64,000 nt of DNA from Mariannaea sp. PMI_226 (GCA_024336345.1 JANFOG010000003.1:1184501-1248500); one strand, 5' to 3'; counted from the stretch's first letter, positions 25,255 to 38,330 are shown. Numbers and translations are program-made. Notes: a model not told the origin generated them from the letters alone.

Positions 25255-28200
25255 TTACTCTGCCTTCTTGGAAGTTTTGGTGCGGAGTTTCATGAGGAGG
25301 TACACAAAGGCGTACGAGCTGAGGACAAAAATGGCTACGATTGCGGCATCTCTCCAGCCGTAATAGTACTCATTCAAGTTGAGCCCGCGGAGCCAGTCCT
25401 CACCCTTGGTGTAGGAGCAAACCTTGCACTCGGCGGTCGCGTCCGGGTTGACCAAGTTGCCCACAGCGCCCATGCCATGCGAGAGGTAGTCGGACAGATA
25501 GTCCCCACAGGTTGTGCCGTTGGGAGGATCGAAGTGTGCAAATTCCTTTTCCTTGCAGTTGATGTCGGATCCCCAAACGCCAAAAACAAGCATGCTGCCC
25601 ATCAAGTAGTTGAAGGGGTTCAACCAGTAGATCCAGTACCTCCAGAATTCCTGGATTTGTTGGTAAGGCACCAAGACACCACAGAAAGAGACCAGAGTAC
25701 CGATGATGACAGGGTTGATTAGCACAGCGACGACTTCGTTGGGAGCATAGGCAGCGACGGACTGGCCAATGCCAGTATAAACGAACTCGTACATCAACAT
25801 GACGAAGAATGTTCCGCCGGCGCGACTCGAAGCTCTCTCCAAGCCGACCGTGAAATACCAACAGCAGAAGTAGAGAACAGCGCAAATACACAAGTAGGGG
25901 ACCTCGGAGACGATCAGACTGGTGACAAACGCAATCCAAGAGTACATCTTCGACTTCTTCTCACGTGTCTCGAAGATGTTACGTCGCTGGATGAATAGAG
26001 GCTGAAGTTGAGCGAGGACACCGGGCGCGACGAAGATGAAGTTGAAAATGGTGAACAACTTGAGTTGAAGCTCACTAACAGAATCGCCAATCATCCAGAA
26101 GGTGAAACCGTTGAAGAGGGCGGAGCCAATGTGAAGAGACATCTTGTTGTTGACGTAATCAGCGTTGCGATAGAGTGAGACATTCATGCGATGAGTGACC
26201 AGCTTTGTCTGCTCCCAAAGTGACGTAGCAAACTCGTGGCCATCGTCGGCATAACCAGGAGGCTTGGCTGCGGCATCGGTGTTGATGCGTTCAAGCTCCT
26301 TGGACACTGCGTCGTGCTCAGGAGATGAAAGCCAGACCTCATTCCAGTCCCTGCCTTGAGAAAGATGGCCAGACACGACATCAATCATGTGCTCGGCAGG
26401 ATTTACTTCCTCGGGGCAAGGTGCATCGTAACGAGCGAAATACTCCTTGACAGTCTTGGCCTGGTCACCGATGTCGCCAAAATAGACAGTCTTACCGCCC
26501 TTGGCGAGCAAGAGGAGAGTATCGAACTGTGCAAATAGCTGAGCAGAAGGCTGATGGATAGTAACGAGGACAGCTTGGCCGACAGCAGCCAGCTTTCGGA
26601 GGAAACGGACGGTGTTGTATGCGGACTGCCCGTCGAGGCCAGAGGTAGGCTCGTCGAGGAAGATCAGGATACTTGGCTTGGAGACCAGTTCAACACCAAT
26701 GGTAACACGCTTGCGCTGCTCGACGCTCAGGCCTGCACCGACCTTGCCAATCAAGGTATCGGCCAAGTCGTGAAGCTCAAGAAGGTCAATGATTGTATCG
26801 ACGTATTTCAGCTTCTCGGCGCGGGGGGTGTCTCGGCTTTGACGCAACAGAGCAGAAAACTCCAGAGCTTCGCGGACGGTAGCAAAGGGTTCATGGACAT
26901 CGAGCTGCTCACAGTAGCCAGCGGATCGCTGGAAGGAGACAGGCAAGGGGCGACCGTCAACCATGATAGAACCGTGAATCGTACCCTCAGTCTTACGCTG
27001 AGCGAGGACGTCGAGGAGAGTGGTCTTACCAGCGCCAGAGGCACCCATCAACGCACCCAGCATGCCAGGCTTTACCCAACCTTGAACATTATCCAAAAGT
27101 GTGCGGTCGCCAGAGGGGGTTTTGACAGTATAGGTAAGATTCTTCCAGGTGAAAACTGAGGTATTGCGGATGAGGCTCTCGTCACCAGAGGTGCTGCTCT
27201 CGTCGCTATCTAAAGGCCCACCACTGCTAGTCATACCCTTTTCCTTTGAGAGCTGGCCCTCCTCGTCAACCTGATGGAGCGAAGGACGGATGTGAGCGTT
27301 CTCGCGGGGAATGAGCAGACTGGGACCATTCTCGGAAGAGGATCGCCATTTGGATGTTGCAACAATTGTGATGGCCACGAAAAGCGCCCACCAAGCCCAG
27401 ATAATGCCAAAGTTCCTCCACAGGTGAGAGTGGCTGTAGGAAAGTGAAGCCAAGTAATCATCACCCATCACATACGACACACCAGGTCTAGCACCGCCGA
27501 CACCAGCACAGGCTTGGTGAGCGGCGTCGGTGAAGCCTGGTCCATTGGGAACCAAGTTGTTACCAACGCAAGGGATAACCTTACCATGGAACTCATTGGA
27601 AAGCAATGCATCAAAGGCGTAAGAAATTGGATTAATCCAGTAGAGCCACACGAACCATGGGTGCATGTTGGGCTTCTGGATCATGTATCCGGAGTAGATG
27701 ACTATGGCCGCGATTAACAACCCAGAGACTTTGGATGCGCCGTCAAAGGTCCTAAAAATCGCTCCTACTGATCGGAAAAGGGCTGTCATGCACTATATGT
27801 CCTGGTTAGTTCCGGGAATCATCGTCATTGCAAATTGCGTGTACTCACCATTGTGACGGCAATCAATACAATCCAGAAAGTGAAGAAAGCACTAGCCGAC
27901 ATCGTCAAGTGAACCATGAAGTAAAGGACGAGCGAAAAACCGGAGACCTGAACTAAGATAATTGGAATGTCTGCAGCGATCTGTGCGATGCAGAAAGCAG
28001 CGGGGTGGAAAAAGGCAAAGCTCTTATGCTTGAGGAGCACCGGACGACCGGTGAAGGAGTCGGTGACCTCAGACATGGATAGCAGGGCGTTGAATAGAAC
28101 AGCAAAGAAGCAAGCACCAGATTTGATAAAGAGGCCAGCAGAATTGCCAGGTGCATTGTAGAACAAGGAACCCGAGATGATAGCCTGGACAATCGTGGAG

Positions 28201-29594
28201 CCTTGCTTGATCATGAATGACGCCTTGTCACCGAAAATGATCTGTTTCTGTCGCTGAACACAGGCCTTGACCTGATTCACGAATCCGACAGTCATGGAAC
28301 TGCTATTGGGGAGCCCTTTATCCTTCTCATTCTGTACGCCGTCCTTGAAATGTTGAGTCCGCTCCTTGGCACGCTCGGTGGTTGGGTAGTTGTACTCGGC
28401 GATCATGCGTTCATAGATGGGTGACTTTTCGTACACGGAACGGAGGGCATCGGCATTACGGGGAAATCGATCTTCATATCCCGGTTGGATGGCACGCTCA
28501 GTAGGCACTGTTACACCCGTCAAGTAATCAGCCACATTAGCTCCAGGCTGGCAGATGAAACCCAGTTCTTCCATGAAGGGTCGGGCTTCCTTCATGGAAC
28601 CGTAGTAGATCTGCTTTCCCTCATCGAGGACAAGGACCTTGTCGAAGAGGTTGTAAATTCCGTTGCCAGCTTGATAAAGAGTAACAATGGAAGCAAAGCC
28701 GAGGACATCGGTCAAGGCACGGATACCTTTGGCCCACTCAAGAGCACTAGAGATTGTTTTGTTAGTATGAGTAACCATCAAGCCCTATTGAATCTGTAAG
28801 GATGGTGCTTACGTGCTCGCGTCAAGACCTCGGGTGGAATTGTCCCAACAGTAAACTGAACCACGAGTTGTCAAAGTTTCGATGATAGAGACTCTCTTTC
28901 GCTCGCCACCTGATACACCTCTGACGTATTCATTGCCGACCTTGGTCTCATGAGTATGTTCAATACCCATGGACTGGAGGAAGAAATCTCGTGTCTCCTT
29001 CCGTAGCTCCTCTTTGGAAGTGGCACCATTGGGAAGATGGAAGGGAACCTTGAGGCGAGTAGCAAAGTCCATGGTCTGGCCAACGGTGAGAGATGGGAAG
29101 AACACTTCCTCTTCGGTATTCATGACGATCTGACCCCGATACTGCTTAGCCTCCTCGGCAGTCATTGAGCCGTAATGGACGTCTCCAGAGACATTTGCGT
29201 AGCCCCTTCTCTTATTGGCAATCGTGTTCAACAAAGTCGTGCATCCGGAACCGGGCCGTCCTAGGACAAGCAGCATCTCTCCAGGCTTGACACATCCGTG
29301 GCTGTCATCGAGAATGGTCTTTAGGGGAGTTTTATGTCGAGACTCTTGAAACAATTTGGGAATATTGAATTGGGAAAGGACGTTTTCGTGGATGGCGGCA
29401 TCGGCGCTGACGGCTTGCACCTTGAGGTTTTGCCATGTAACACCAAGTTCACGGTCAGGAAAACCAGAAGCCTGGTCTCGCTCCTTGAAAGCGACGACTT
29501 TTGGTTTTAGGGACCATTCATTGTCTTCTTTGTCGAGACCTTGGAAGACCGAACGGTCATACACTGTCTGAGATCCATCGTTGTCTGAGTCCAT
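25255..29594 (-). CDS. PDR-type (ABC-G) multidrug efflux transporter
   Basis: Exons 29594-28813, 28746-27849 and 27792-25255 give 1405 aa, the normal full-size PDR length in the order NBD-TMD-NBD-TMD. NBD1 has GRPGSGCTT (112-120) with the Walker A lysine replaced by Cys, signature [10 protein letters not shown] (227-236) and a degenerate Walker B. NBD2 has a canonical GASGAGKTT (810-818), signature LSVEQRKRV and [13 protein letters not shown]. Six membrane spans follow each NBD, and a large Cys-containing loop sits before the last span. One canonical and one degenerate ATP site is normal for this family. The NBD2 sequence most recalls the AtrB/BcatrB group that exports fungicides and plant or fungal toxicants across the plasma membrane (inference). 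The ATG lies in CACCATGG; an upstream in-frame GTG is ignored. It is divergent from the Zn2Cys6 gene at 31228. Confidence 0.95.
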
Positions 29595-31227
29595 GGTGGT
29601 GAGTCTCAATGGACGAGACACGCTCCGGGTGTGGATTAAAAAGGGGAGCTTCGAGCACGAAGGCTATTGTGCTCGTGGAAATTCCAAAACACGAATTCGA
29701 GTTGATACTGTAGGGGAAAGATGAGATATTAAAAGGTTATAAACATCTAAAAAAGAACAAATTGATAGAACGACTTGATAGAAAACGGGGGGTACATGTG
29801 AAGGGGTTTAATAATAAACAGTGCATGGTATTCGCGGCCGGACTTTTCGCCCAAGTCCAGCGATTGCGAAATCCGCGACATGCATGATAGGGATTGGTGA
29901 ACAAAAGACCCGATGAAACTGGGTCTTCAGGTCGGAGATTTCATCATTACGCAATTGAGGCAGAGCCTCTGCTTTGAAGTCCCACTCTAGACTCATTGTA
30001 CACTTGAGTAATGCGTCTCTTTCGGAGTGGGAAGCTCGCATTCGCACTCACAAAACGGGCTCCGCGCCAAAGCTACAGCCGCTTAGTAACCGTGCAGCGT
30101 GGGCCGGGACCGTTTGACAGGAGGGCGACTAGAGTACAGATTGCGGGAGACCGAACTCCACCATATCTACCGAGCGCTATCCTATCTGATCTAGCAGACG
30201 ATGTATAGGATTTTTTTGCAAATCTCTGCACAAGCGGATCAATTGACCGAAGGATTCACGGACAATATCAACGGCAATCTGGAATCTTCTGCACGGTTGC
30301 CTATTGGGTCCATGTCGGTGCATATCTGGAACGTCGGCCTCGCGTGCTCAATGACTTGGCGCCGAAGCAAAATAAGGTGTGTCGGACACTATTCACTGTC
30401 CGACAGACCGCCATGACGTATCGGTAACCATTGACAGCTCCGTTTTGAGACTGTTTGAGGGTCGTGGGAGTGTAGTTGGAGGGGCGTTGAAGGATGGGAA
30501 TGTGGAGACTCGCGGTTGATGTGAGCACCTAATCACTTGGCAGCTCAAATGTTGCAATAGACGAGAGATTCTGCCGCTGAGTCAGCGGCACTTTGAGTAG
30601 AAGGGCACAGCGAGAAGCACTGAATTTGATGGCAAGAAGGGTCCGCTCTCCCACAAAGAACCGTACTTCGTATCTAGATTGGCGTTTCCCGTTCGCCGCC
30701 GCCTCCCACATGGAAAAAAGATAAACACGCGCGGCACGTCCGGCGATCTTGCGGTAGCGCTGACGCCAACCCGCTTGACATGGCCCCTGTTTGCCCGTCT
30801 ATTCCTTTAACGGACCAAACTGCCGATGACTAAGCGGAATTTCAGCGATTGACTCTCGTTTGAGAGTATGAACCGTCATGCCCGCGGGATCCGTTGGCGG
30901 CCTTCGGACAATCTTGACTTCCATTTCCTCAGTGTGTGCGTATCTGCATGTGTACGCCTTCCCCAGAAGGAGCCTCGATTTGACAGGAAATCCAGATTGG
31001 TAACGCTGAAGCAAAGCTGACATCAAACCCTTCTGGCCGCTCAATCCGAGCCTCCTTGGGGCTTCAAGTTGGAACCTGGACCAGCACTTTTGATGCCCAC
31101 CCGGGGTATTCTCTGGAAAACAGCTGGCGACAGTATCACTGTTTTATGTAGCCAAAGCCCCTCTCTCATCTCCCGTGTTCGAGGCGTATTGAATCCAGTA
31201 TTACTTAATCGGAAGCTTTCCCCAGCC
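29595..31227. promoter_or_regulatory. shared divergent promoter region
   Basis: This 1.6-kb gap separates the start codons of the ABC transporter (minus) and the Zn2Cys6 regulator (plus). No gene is seen in it. It is GC-richer than the other gaps, with several CGG/CCG triplets (near 29835, 30738 and 30890-30905) and a notable palindrome pair at 30380-30405. Such a layout is common where a regulator controls the neighbouring pump, but control is not shown by the sequence. Confidence 0.6.
30380..30405. promoter_or_regulatory. paired 9-bp palindromes, candidate zinc-cluster operator
   Basis: TGTCGGACA (30380-30388) and TGTCCGACA (30397-30405) are separated by 8 bases. Each is itself a palindrome around its central base, and the two are exact reverse complements. 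The arrangement supplies CGG and CCG triplets, the half-sites that Zn2Cys6 proteins bind. It lies 786 bp from the ABC start and 823 bp from the regulator start. Confidence 0.5.
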
Positions 31228-33698
31228 ATGGTACAAAAGAAGGCCTGTGATGCCTGTCACCAAAGAAAGGTACGTACCTGTCGTGTTCCCTTGCTCGACC
31301 CTCTCACATACCAACATGATACTACTCCCTACATAAAACTCCATGAGTCCACACCCAGAGCCCCCCCCCCCTTTGTGCTATCTACTTTCTTGAAATATGT
31401 AGACGCATAATGCGAATAGGCTCAGAGCTAACGTCGGTGAGAAAATAGATTCACTGCGACTCGGCTAGCCCAGAAACCCCGTGTAATTGGTGCGGCCATC
31501 ATGGACTTGCCTGTACCTTTAATCGAGTGAGAGGCCGTAAAAAGAAGGCAAAGTCGAAGTGAGTCCGTCCAGATCATGAGTAGTTCTTGACGTCAGATGC
31601 TTCTCCAAAAACACACAAGGATTTCTCTCTTCTAACATGTGTTCCCCCCCTGTCCCCAATCCAGATCCAAATTGAGTACTGAACAGAGCTTTTCTGAGCG
31701 CCTTGGACGAATCGAGGACGCTCTGGCTCGCACCATTGCCCGCCAAGGGGATAACAATAACGCCTCATCTACTTCGTCCACCCCTCCACCACCCACCGTA
31801 TCTACCCCAGCTTCGACCCCTGCGGTCACTCTGGGCCCGCCAGTATCAAATGTAGCGAGTCTCAGTGAGCAGCGCACTGCCGATGAGCCGATTCAATCGC
31901 CTTTCATTTCAACTCCCAGCAGCACCTTCGATCCTCGCGTCTCATTTGGCCAGATTCACTACGGGGGTTGTCATCTAGGACAAATCAGTTCACATAATGG
32001 CATGCCCATTCTGTCCGAGGAGGGTCAAAAATGGGTCTCTGCAAGAACTGGAGAAGACGTCTCATTCTCTCGATTCCATCTGAGCTTTCAAGAACGACGA
32101 CTTGCGCCAGCTTTGTCATCGGGGTTTTCTTACACCAGCCCAAACGAGCTCTACGAGCTGCCAGAACGATATGTTGTCGAAGCAGCGATGGAAGCTTTCT
32201 TTGGATCCCCCTTCAGGCTCGTGTTTCCAGTCATTGACCGGGTTCTCTTTGAAGAAACTGTAAATCTGGCCTATGAAGACTGGGCTAGCCCGCCATCGCA
32301 GGACCATATCAGCGCCAAGGGTTCGGTTTTGGCGTTTCTATCCATCATGTGTCTTTTTCAGGGTAAAGTGCAAAGTCTGTCAACCGTAAACGGAGAGGCG
32401 TATGCCGCCAAAGCATACCATTTATTGTCGGATGTCTTTGAGGACGCGAGTATTGTTAGCCTGCAGACTGTCTTTATGCTTGTACGTGTCTTTGTATCAA
32501 TGGCAGCCACCCATTGTTTTACACGCCCTTGGAATAACTCCTTGGCCTGGGTAGTTTGCTAACACTGATCACAGCATATGCATCAGACATTTTCTGGAAG
32601 GCTGCAATCAGCAACCATGTTACATGCAATCGCTTGCCGGATAGTCTTCATGCTCGGCGGCCATACATACGCTCCAATTAAAACCCATGGCAACGACGCC
32701 ACTCGCAAAGAACGTGAGGGAACGCAACTTCGCTTACTGTTCTGGCTATGTTACATATTCGACAAGGATATCGCACTTCGTACAGGTCAACCACCACTTA
32801 TGTCAGGCGACTACTGTGATCTCACTTTTCCAGATAACTACATGAGCTGCTACTTCTATTTACCGGATCTACATGAGGACCTGGATTCAAGCTCCATCAA
32901 CAACGAAGAGCTCACCCCACATCTCCCTAGCGATCCGGGCCTAAGCTACCTCAAGGATAAGACATATCGACTCCTTTATTCAGCTCAAGCACAGAAAAAG
33001 TCGGTAGCTGAGATCCTCCGCGATATTCGAGAGTTGGACGACGAACTAGAGACCTGGAGAATGTCAATTCCGCCAGACTTCCGTCCAGCATTATCCATTA
33101 CAGAAGAGCATCAGGTCACACTTCATAGTATGCAGCTACCACGAAGCATGCGGCATATTATACTCCACCTGGAGTACCACCACCTAATGACGACCATTCA
33201 TAGAGCGAGCGAACGGTGCTACAGCAGCCAGGGGGAAAATGCTTTGAAGGAGAGCGATTGGAATCCCGGAGTTCGATCAAGTATTGCGCTCTCTTTGGAA
33301 GCGAGCCGTTCCACACTAATTTATTTGAAAGCCGCCGTCAGTGGTTTAGCTGGCGAGGCATTCTGGTAAGCTACGATTCCATAAAACGCTGTTCGATCAC
33401 AGTGCAAAGCACTCACATTATTTATTTTAGGATCATTGTCTTCTATCCGACTGCCGCCCTGATGACCATCTTCCTCAACATCATAACGAATCCCCTAGAT
33501 TCGCAGGCCAAGCTTGACTTGGACCTCCTGAGCTCTGCAACTGACCTCGTCCGTAGTATGCCAGTGCGAAGGCTCACATCATACGAAATTGGCCATATCA
33601 AGATGGTCAACGAGTTTGTCGCCGAGCTGATACGTCTTGGACATTGTGCTATTTTGAAGGCGACGGCAGAGCAGAAATCCAAAAATACGGAGTCATGA
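31228..33698 (+). CDS. Zn2Cys6 fungal transcription factor
   Basis: Five exons (31228-31269, 31449-31558, 31665-32481, 32575-33365, 33431-33698) give 675 aa with matching phases. The binuclear zinc cluster is perfect: Cys7, 10, 17, 26, 29 and 36 with spacing C-x2-C-x6-C-x8-C-x2-C-x6-C, followed by a basic RGRKKKAKSK linker. The cluster is split by intron 1 (179 nt). A Ser/Thr/Pro-rich linker and a middle-homology (fungal-specific TF) domain starting near AMEAFFGSPFRLVFPVID follow, and the domain runs to the C-terminus. It should be a nuclear DNA-binding regulator of CGG-type sites. Its divergent neighbour, the ABC transporter, is the natural candidate target. The start has good context (CCAGCCATGG); a longer in-frame start at 31069 is less likely. 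Confidence 0.93.
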
Positions 33699-34069
33699 GC
33701 GTGCAAAATACTGCAGAACGCTGACTAGGAGCACGAACAGTCCTTTTGATATAAAGAGTTGTTTAGCGATTTTATGATATAAGTTGTGATCTTGTGAGAA
33801 ATTTGATATTCACTTTCGACTGTACTATATAGAATAGGCTGCAATATTTAATTGTCAATATTTTAAGGCTTATACTTGCCAATGTATCGCTCTGATTGTT
33901 AGTAGGAGCATGAGCATGTGGAACTCCGCTTCAGTTCTCTCGTTTACCATACCCCTAGGGGCTAGGAAATAACATGGTCCTATCAATATTTCTTTGCTTT
34001 CTTGTGTGCAGTAAAGATGTCCATCTTGCCCGTGTTCATAAATTTCATACTAAAATCCAAATAACAAGA
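33699..34069. other. convergent 3' intergenic region
   Basis: A 371-bp AT-rich gap between the stop codons of the zinc-cluster gene and the 788-aa orphan gene. Nothing else is seen. Confidence 0.6.
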
Positions 34070-36436
34070 CTAAATCAAATGATATATGCTTATCTCTCCG
34101 TTGGCATCTTGCGTGTCACCAGTTTGCCGGATACAACATCGCGTACACTCTTGTGTCCTTAATATAGCTCTATTTTTCATTCGACGGCGATCAGATACTT
34201 CATCATCTTCCGTCTGATACTGCACTGCAAATGCGGCCAGTCGACCAAGCTCCGAGTATCTGATGTGGCCCCAGTCCAGGCATGCGTCCCATGGCAATTC
34301 CATTTCATCGGCCTTCTTTTCGTCGAGTGACCACCCCGTTTTGACAGTGAATAGCTTTGCAAAGTCAGTTGGCCGTGGAGAGCAGCTAGCCCCGTCACAA
34401 TTGATGAGCCCAGTTTTTCTCAGCACGCCCCATGTCACCTTACCAGGCGGAACGATCACTTCGCCGCTGGCAGTAGAGATCCGGTAAAAGAAGATGATTT
34501 CCCCAGCATCTCCTGACTCAATAACCTCAGCAGTCATCTCCAAGGTTCTAGACTTAAGAGGGGTGTCGTCATGTAAAGCTGGCAATTCCTGTTGTAACAC
34601 TGGCTCGGTGGATATAGCCGGACTGGAAGGCTTCGGTCTAATAATCTCGAGAGTTTGCATCGTGGAATTTGGCCACTTGAGAACATCCATCACTGAGTCG
34701 TACTCCCTAGGCACTGAAATCGCATTTCCTGGGTTCAATCGGCCTATGCAGCCTGGAATAACATGAATACGGCGGAGAAGGTCAGCTCGGGTTGACATCG
34801 ATATCATTCCCTCGATAAAAACACAAATTCCGCTTGCGCACAAAGCAGTGCGTGGCTTGGAAATGAGGGTATCTTGTCTCTTAGAATGTGTACCTGTGAA
34901 GAGAAAAAGGGCTTCTTCGAGCAGTTGTTCAACTACGTCTGTATCTTTTATTCTCCGCAGGATCGGTCGACGGGATGACATTTCGAGAGGTGGATTCAGA
35001 GGCCCTGTTTGTCGAAAATGACTCGGGTCGTTTCTAGCATAGAAGGCTTTAAGACCGTCAAATGTTGGATGCAAGACAAAGTCTGTTTTGATATGAAATG
35101 CTGAGACAGCGGTGATCAGGTCCACCAAAGTGACAGCCAGGTGGCAAAGACAGTAAGTTCTCAACTCGCTACTTCTTTTGGTGCACGCACTGCACACGCA
35201 ACTTCGCCTGAAGCATAGCATTGACTCCTCATATTTGGTTTCTGCCTGTCCAAGGGACATTGGCAAGATTGACCGCATTGTCTGCTGCAGGGTTGGTGAT
35301 GAGAGTTCTGGGAATATTCTTCGGGTAGAGTCGATGAAACCATGACCGTAGCTCCCTTCGGCAAAATCTATATACCCTTCGCGATCTGGAGAATGTTGAT
35401 CACGAACGCTTACTTCGCCCTCAGCTAATGCAAGGCTGATTCTTGCAACAGCCCCGAGTAATTGGCCAAGGGCCGTTCCCAGAGACTTCAACTCCACAAA
35501 TGTTTGTCCAAAGACGCTGTACAGGCAGTGATCCCAGCTCACTCGGCGACGAAGATGCAACAGTCTTTCGTCGGGCATGTACAAAAGAAGTTCTTTCGGA
35601 TCTTTGAGGATATACGTAGATTGAGAGATGACGATACCGGCCCGACGACTAACATCGGCGTATTTAATGTGGACTTGTGCTGAGCTGGGTTGCACTGGGT
35701 GACTAGACACTGACGAACTGAAGAAGGGGTCTCCGTTCTCATCCTCGACATATACACTCAGATTGAAAATCCAGTGAGCAACTGCAGCTATAAACGCGCA
35801 GTCATAACCTCCAATGACGGTAATGCTCTTCTTGACTCCCATAGTAATGTCGAAGAGTCCTTTCAACGCTTTTGCAACATCCTGAGGATCGGAACAGATG
35901 TTGGGTTGGGAACTAGCGGAAGGGGGAAACAATTTGTTCGCGAGCTCGGGGAATGGGGAGGTAGCTAAGGCACCCCCGCATGCCTTGATCAGAGCCCGGA
36001 ACTGGAGAAGGGAAGGCTCATAGTCCTCGAGATACCCGACCTCGTGCCAGAGCGCTGAGAGGATTCTTGCCGCCACAGTTTCGTCATGCATTTCTCCTAG
36101 ACAAGAGCACAGGGCAATGCACTTCAAACCTGAGACGGTTTCTGTCAGAGTGCGGAAAAGGCTTCGATGGCCAACACCAAAGTAGAGTAGATTCGACGCG
36201 CCGTTGTAGACGGACAGCCTCTGGATAGCATCCCACAGTCTTCGACGACCAAGTTCAGGGAGTTTGAAGTTTGAGGTTAGTTGCAGAGCCCCCGCATATG
36301 TAATAGCCTGAACTCCAGCGCCCTGGAGCCTAGCGAGAATGTCGATGGTGAGTGGGATAACGGTATTGCTTAGGGACACCCAATCAACCTGGCCCTGCTG
36401 GACGAATCCAACGTCAGAGGTAGGTGGAGACGACAT
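34070..36436 (-). CDS. large intronless orphan protein, 788 aa
   Basis: A single uninterrupted frame of 788 codons, ATG to stop. I do not recognise a named domain. The sequence looks globular and mixed alpha/beta throughout. A conserved-looking core, GGYDCAFIAAVAHWIFNL, lies at residues 209-226 and resembles a motif in uncharacterised fungal proteins. A cysteine cluster (Cys408, 413, 415, 418, 429, 431) could bind zinc. The C-terminus has further Cys (ECTRCC). There is no signal peptide or clear transmembrane span. Coding over nearly 2.4 kb without a stop and the protein-like composition make it real. It converges with the zinc-cluster gene. A second intronless orphan (603 aa) lies 3.8 kb away on the same strand. 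Confidence 0.8.
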   Translation of the reverse strand: MSSPPTSDVGFVQQGQVDWVSLSNTVIPLTIDILARLQGAGVQAITYAGALQLTSNFKLPELGRRRLWDAIQRLSVYNGASNLLYFGVGHRSLFRTLTETVSGLKCIALCSCLGEMHDETVAARILSALWHEVGYLEDYEPSLLQFRALIKACGGALATSPFPELANKLFPPSASSQPNICSDPQDVAKALKGLFDITMGVKKSITVIGGYDCAFIAAVAHWIFNLSVYVEDENGDPFFSSSVSSHPVQPSSAQVHIKYADVSRRAGIVISQSTYILKDPKELLLYMPDERLLHLRRRVSWDHCLYSVFGQTFVELKSLGTALGQLLGAVARISLALAEGEVSVRDQHSPDREGYIDFAEGSYGHGFIDSTRRIFPELSSPTLQQTMRSILPMSLGQAETKYEESMLCFRRSCVCSACTKRSSELRTYCLCHLAVTLVDLITAVSAFHIKTDFVLHPTFDGLKAFYARNDPSHFRQTGPLNPPLEMSSRRPILRRIKDTDVVEQLLEEALFLFTGTHSKRQDTLISKPRTALCASGICVFIEGMISMSTRADLLRRIHVIPGCIGRLNPGNAISVPREYDSVMDVLKWPNSTMQTLEIIRPKPSSPAISTEPVLQQELPALHDDTPLKSRTLEMTAEVIESGDAGEIIFFYRISTASGEVIVPPGKVTWGVLRKTGLINCDGASCSPRPTDFAKLFTVKTGWSLDEKKADEMELPWDACLDWGHIRYSELGRLAAFAVQYQTEDDEVSDRRRMKNRAILRTQECTRCCIRQTGDTQDANGEISIYHLI

Positions 36437-38330
36437 TTGGGAAAGTTGTTGGAATGGCAGCGGTTGACAGTTTCTCTGTTCATGTATGTTGGTTGAAGGC
36501 TAAAGCTAATGAGAGTTGTGCAATTTGCAGAGTTATGACCACCAGTGCTCAGCCACCAGCAGTTGAACCTCCTGAGGCACGCCGTGCCCAGAGCCCACCG
36601 CTTATTTGGTGAGGCGAATGTGCAATTTTCGTCCAATGAAAAACGGCCACAATCGTTGTTGGTTGCTGTTGTTGGGGCTTTGGTTCAACATGGCAAGGTG
36701 GCAGTGCTCAGCGATGGGAAGGATCGATCACATGACTTTTATCCCTAATTTCAGACTCAAATTACTTATTTAAAAGGAACTATCGTTGTTATTTTATTAA
36801 AAAGCATTAAAAATCTATATTGTAACATGTTTTGTTTGGGGAAAACAAACTTCTGATAATGTAACCTAGTCCCACTTCTAAATAGTCACAATGCTATAAT
36901 CATTTTGTAGAGTTAGCTCTCTCCCTCTAGAGTACACTCAAGTCTTCCTTCTGCCTCTACCTGGCCGTCAGATTTTGGGAGATGCTGAGATTCTATCTCT
37001 CTAGTACTCTCCCCCCTCAGCCAGCTAGAACAGGTCAGCTACAAGGAAAATTCATGTGGATTATTGAACAGGGATTCCGATTAAACTATATCTTGACTTA
37101 CAACGGTGATAAAACCCTTTCTATCCGCATAGTAATATTGTACACAACTGTCACCTAATCTGTACCTTATCAGTCACATTACCCAGCTGATTTTGTGTTT
37201 ACTACCTATCCAGTCAAAACAAACTGGTTGGATGGAGTCCTTTTGGACTTCTCAGAGATTGTCCACGTTGGTGGTTATTGATGAAAACGAGATCTCTTTG
37301 TGCGACGGAAGGCGGCCTGGTTACTAGATATAGAATAACGAGATAGTGTAATAGACCTGGTGTGGAATTTGCTGTATTCTATAGTACTATCAAATGTAGT
37401 CTCTCCGTACTTAACTAAGATATTGTAACTTAATATCTTCCTCTCTGGATCTTAAGATGTCATTCGGTTCCCGTTTTGAAAAACTGTCCTCTGTACCCTC
37501 ACGAATCATCTCACGCCTCAAAGTGTACCGTAGTAAGGCAGATCTAGTAATTTGGTTCTAGCAGTGCTAAAATAACTAAGGAAAGGCCGACATGCCTGAT
37601 TACTATGAAGATCCGTAAACTTGAACTCAGGTAATTATCTCATTGCAATCAATCAAGTCCTCTTAATCTCAGATAATATTCGGAGAATGAGGCATAACGT
37701 CCGGGGAAATCCTCTAAATGGTACCATCCGAGGGTCCAACCTACATATGCAATTCCCTGCTCATATAGTAGGATGAAAACTCTAAAACATCCCATCTATT
37801 GCCGGGAATCGCAGAGAGTTAAAACTCTCTCGTTTATCACCGGATGCTCAATATTGTACAGCTCGAAGTAGAAAAACTGCACAGGGACGCAATCATTCGG
37901 GGCTGACGAGGTCGTTGTTTGGATCTCGTATTGAGAAAGCCCCCGTGGCTTGGGATCTAGAACGCCAATCCCTATTTTTAGCCTTTCAACACCCAAACCA
38001 TAGAGATTCTACAGCTCTAAGAAGTATTGTGAAGAGGTGTGCTGTCACTGTCAAGCCACCGGGCCGGTTAACGGCTGCGTTGGGCCTCTCAACAGGTTAT
38101 TCTAAGAAGCGCCTAACCTAGATAGTAAAAATTGATTCATCATCTACTTCAACTCTAAGTAAGAATCCGGCCTAAGTAGTGTGGCTAATTTCACCTCCAA
38201 GTCTCATCCTCGCGCTTTGATAGGCTCGGGCACAGCCGCACAGTTCCTCGTGGTGGAGGGGGGGGGCCATAGCTCTAGTTGTCACCTTGTGGCTAATGTC
38301 AATGGAATATCTAGAGCTCACGAATATGCG

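Noticed and set aside
26554..27159. 201-codon plus-strand frame inside the ABC transporter
   Set aside because: It is antisense to the NBD2 coding sequence and has no domain of its own.
25255..33698. Secondary-metabolite gene cluster around the ABC transporter and Zn2Cys6 regulator
   Set aside because: No PKS, NRPS, terpene synthase or tailoring set is present nearby. The pair alone is better explained as a regulated efflux pump.
36780..38200. Solo LTR or other retroelement remnant
   Set aside because: AT-rich and stop-laden, but no matching terminal repeats, primer-binding site or coding remnants could be found by eye.
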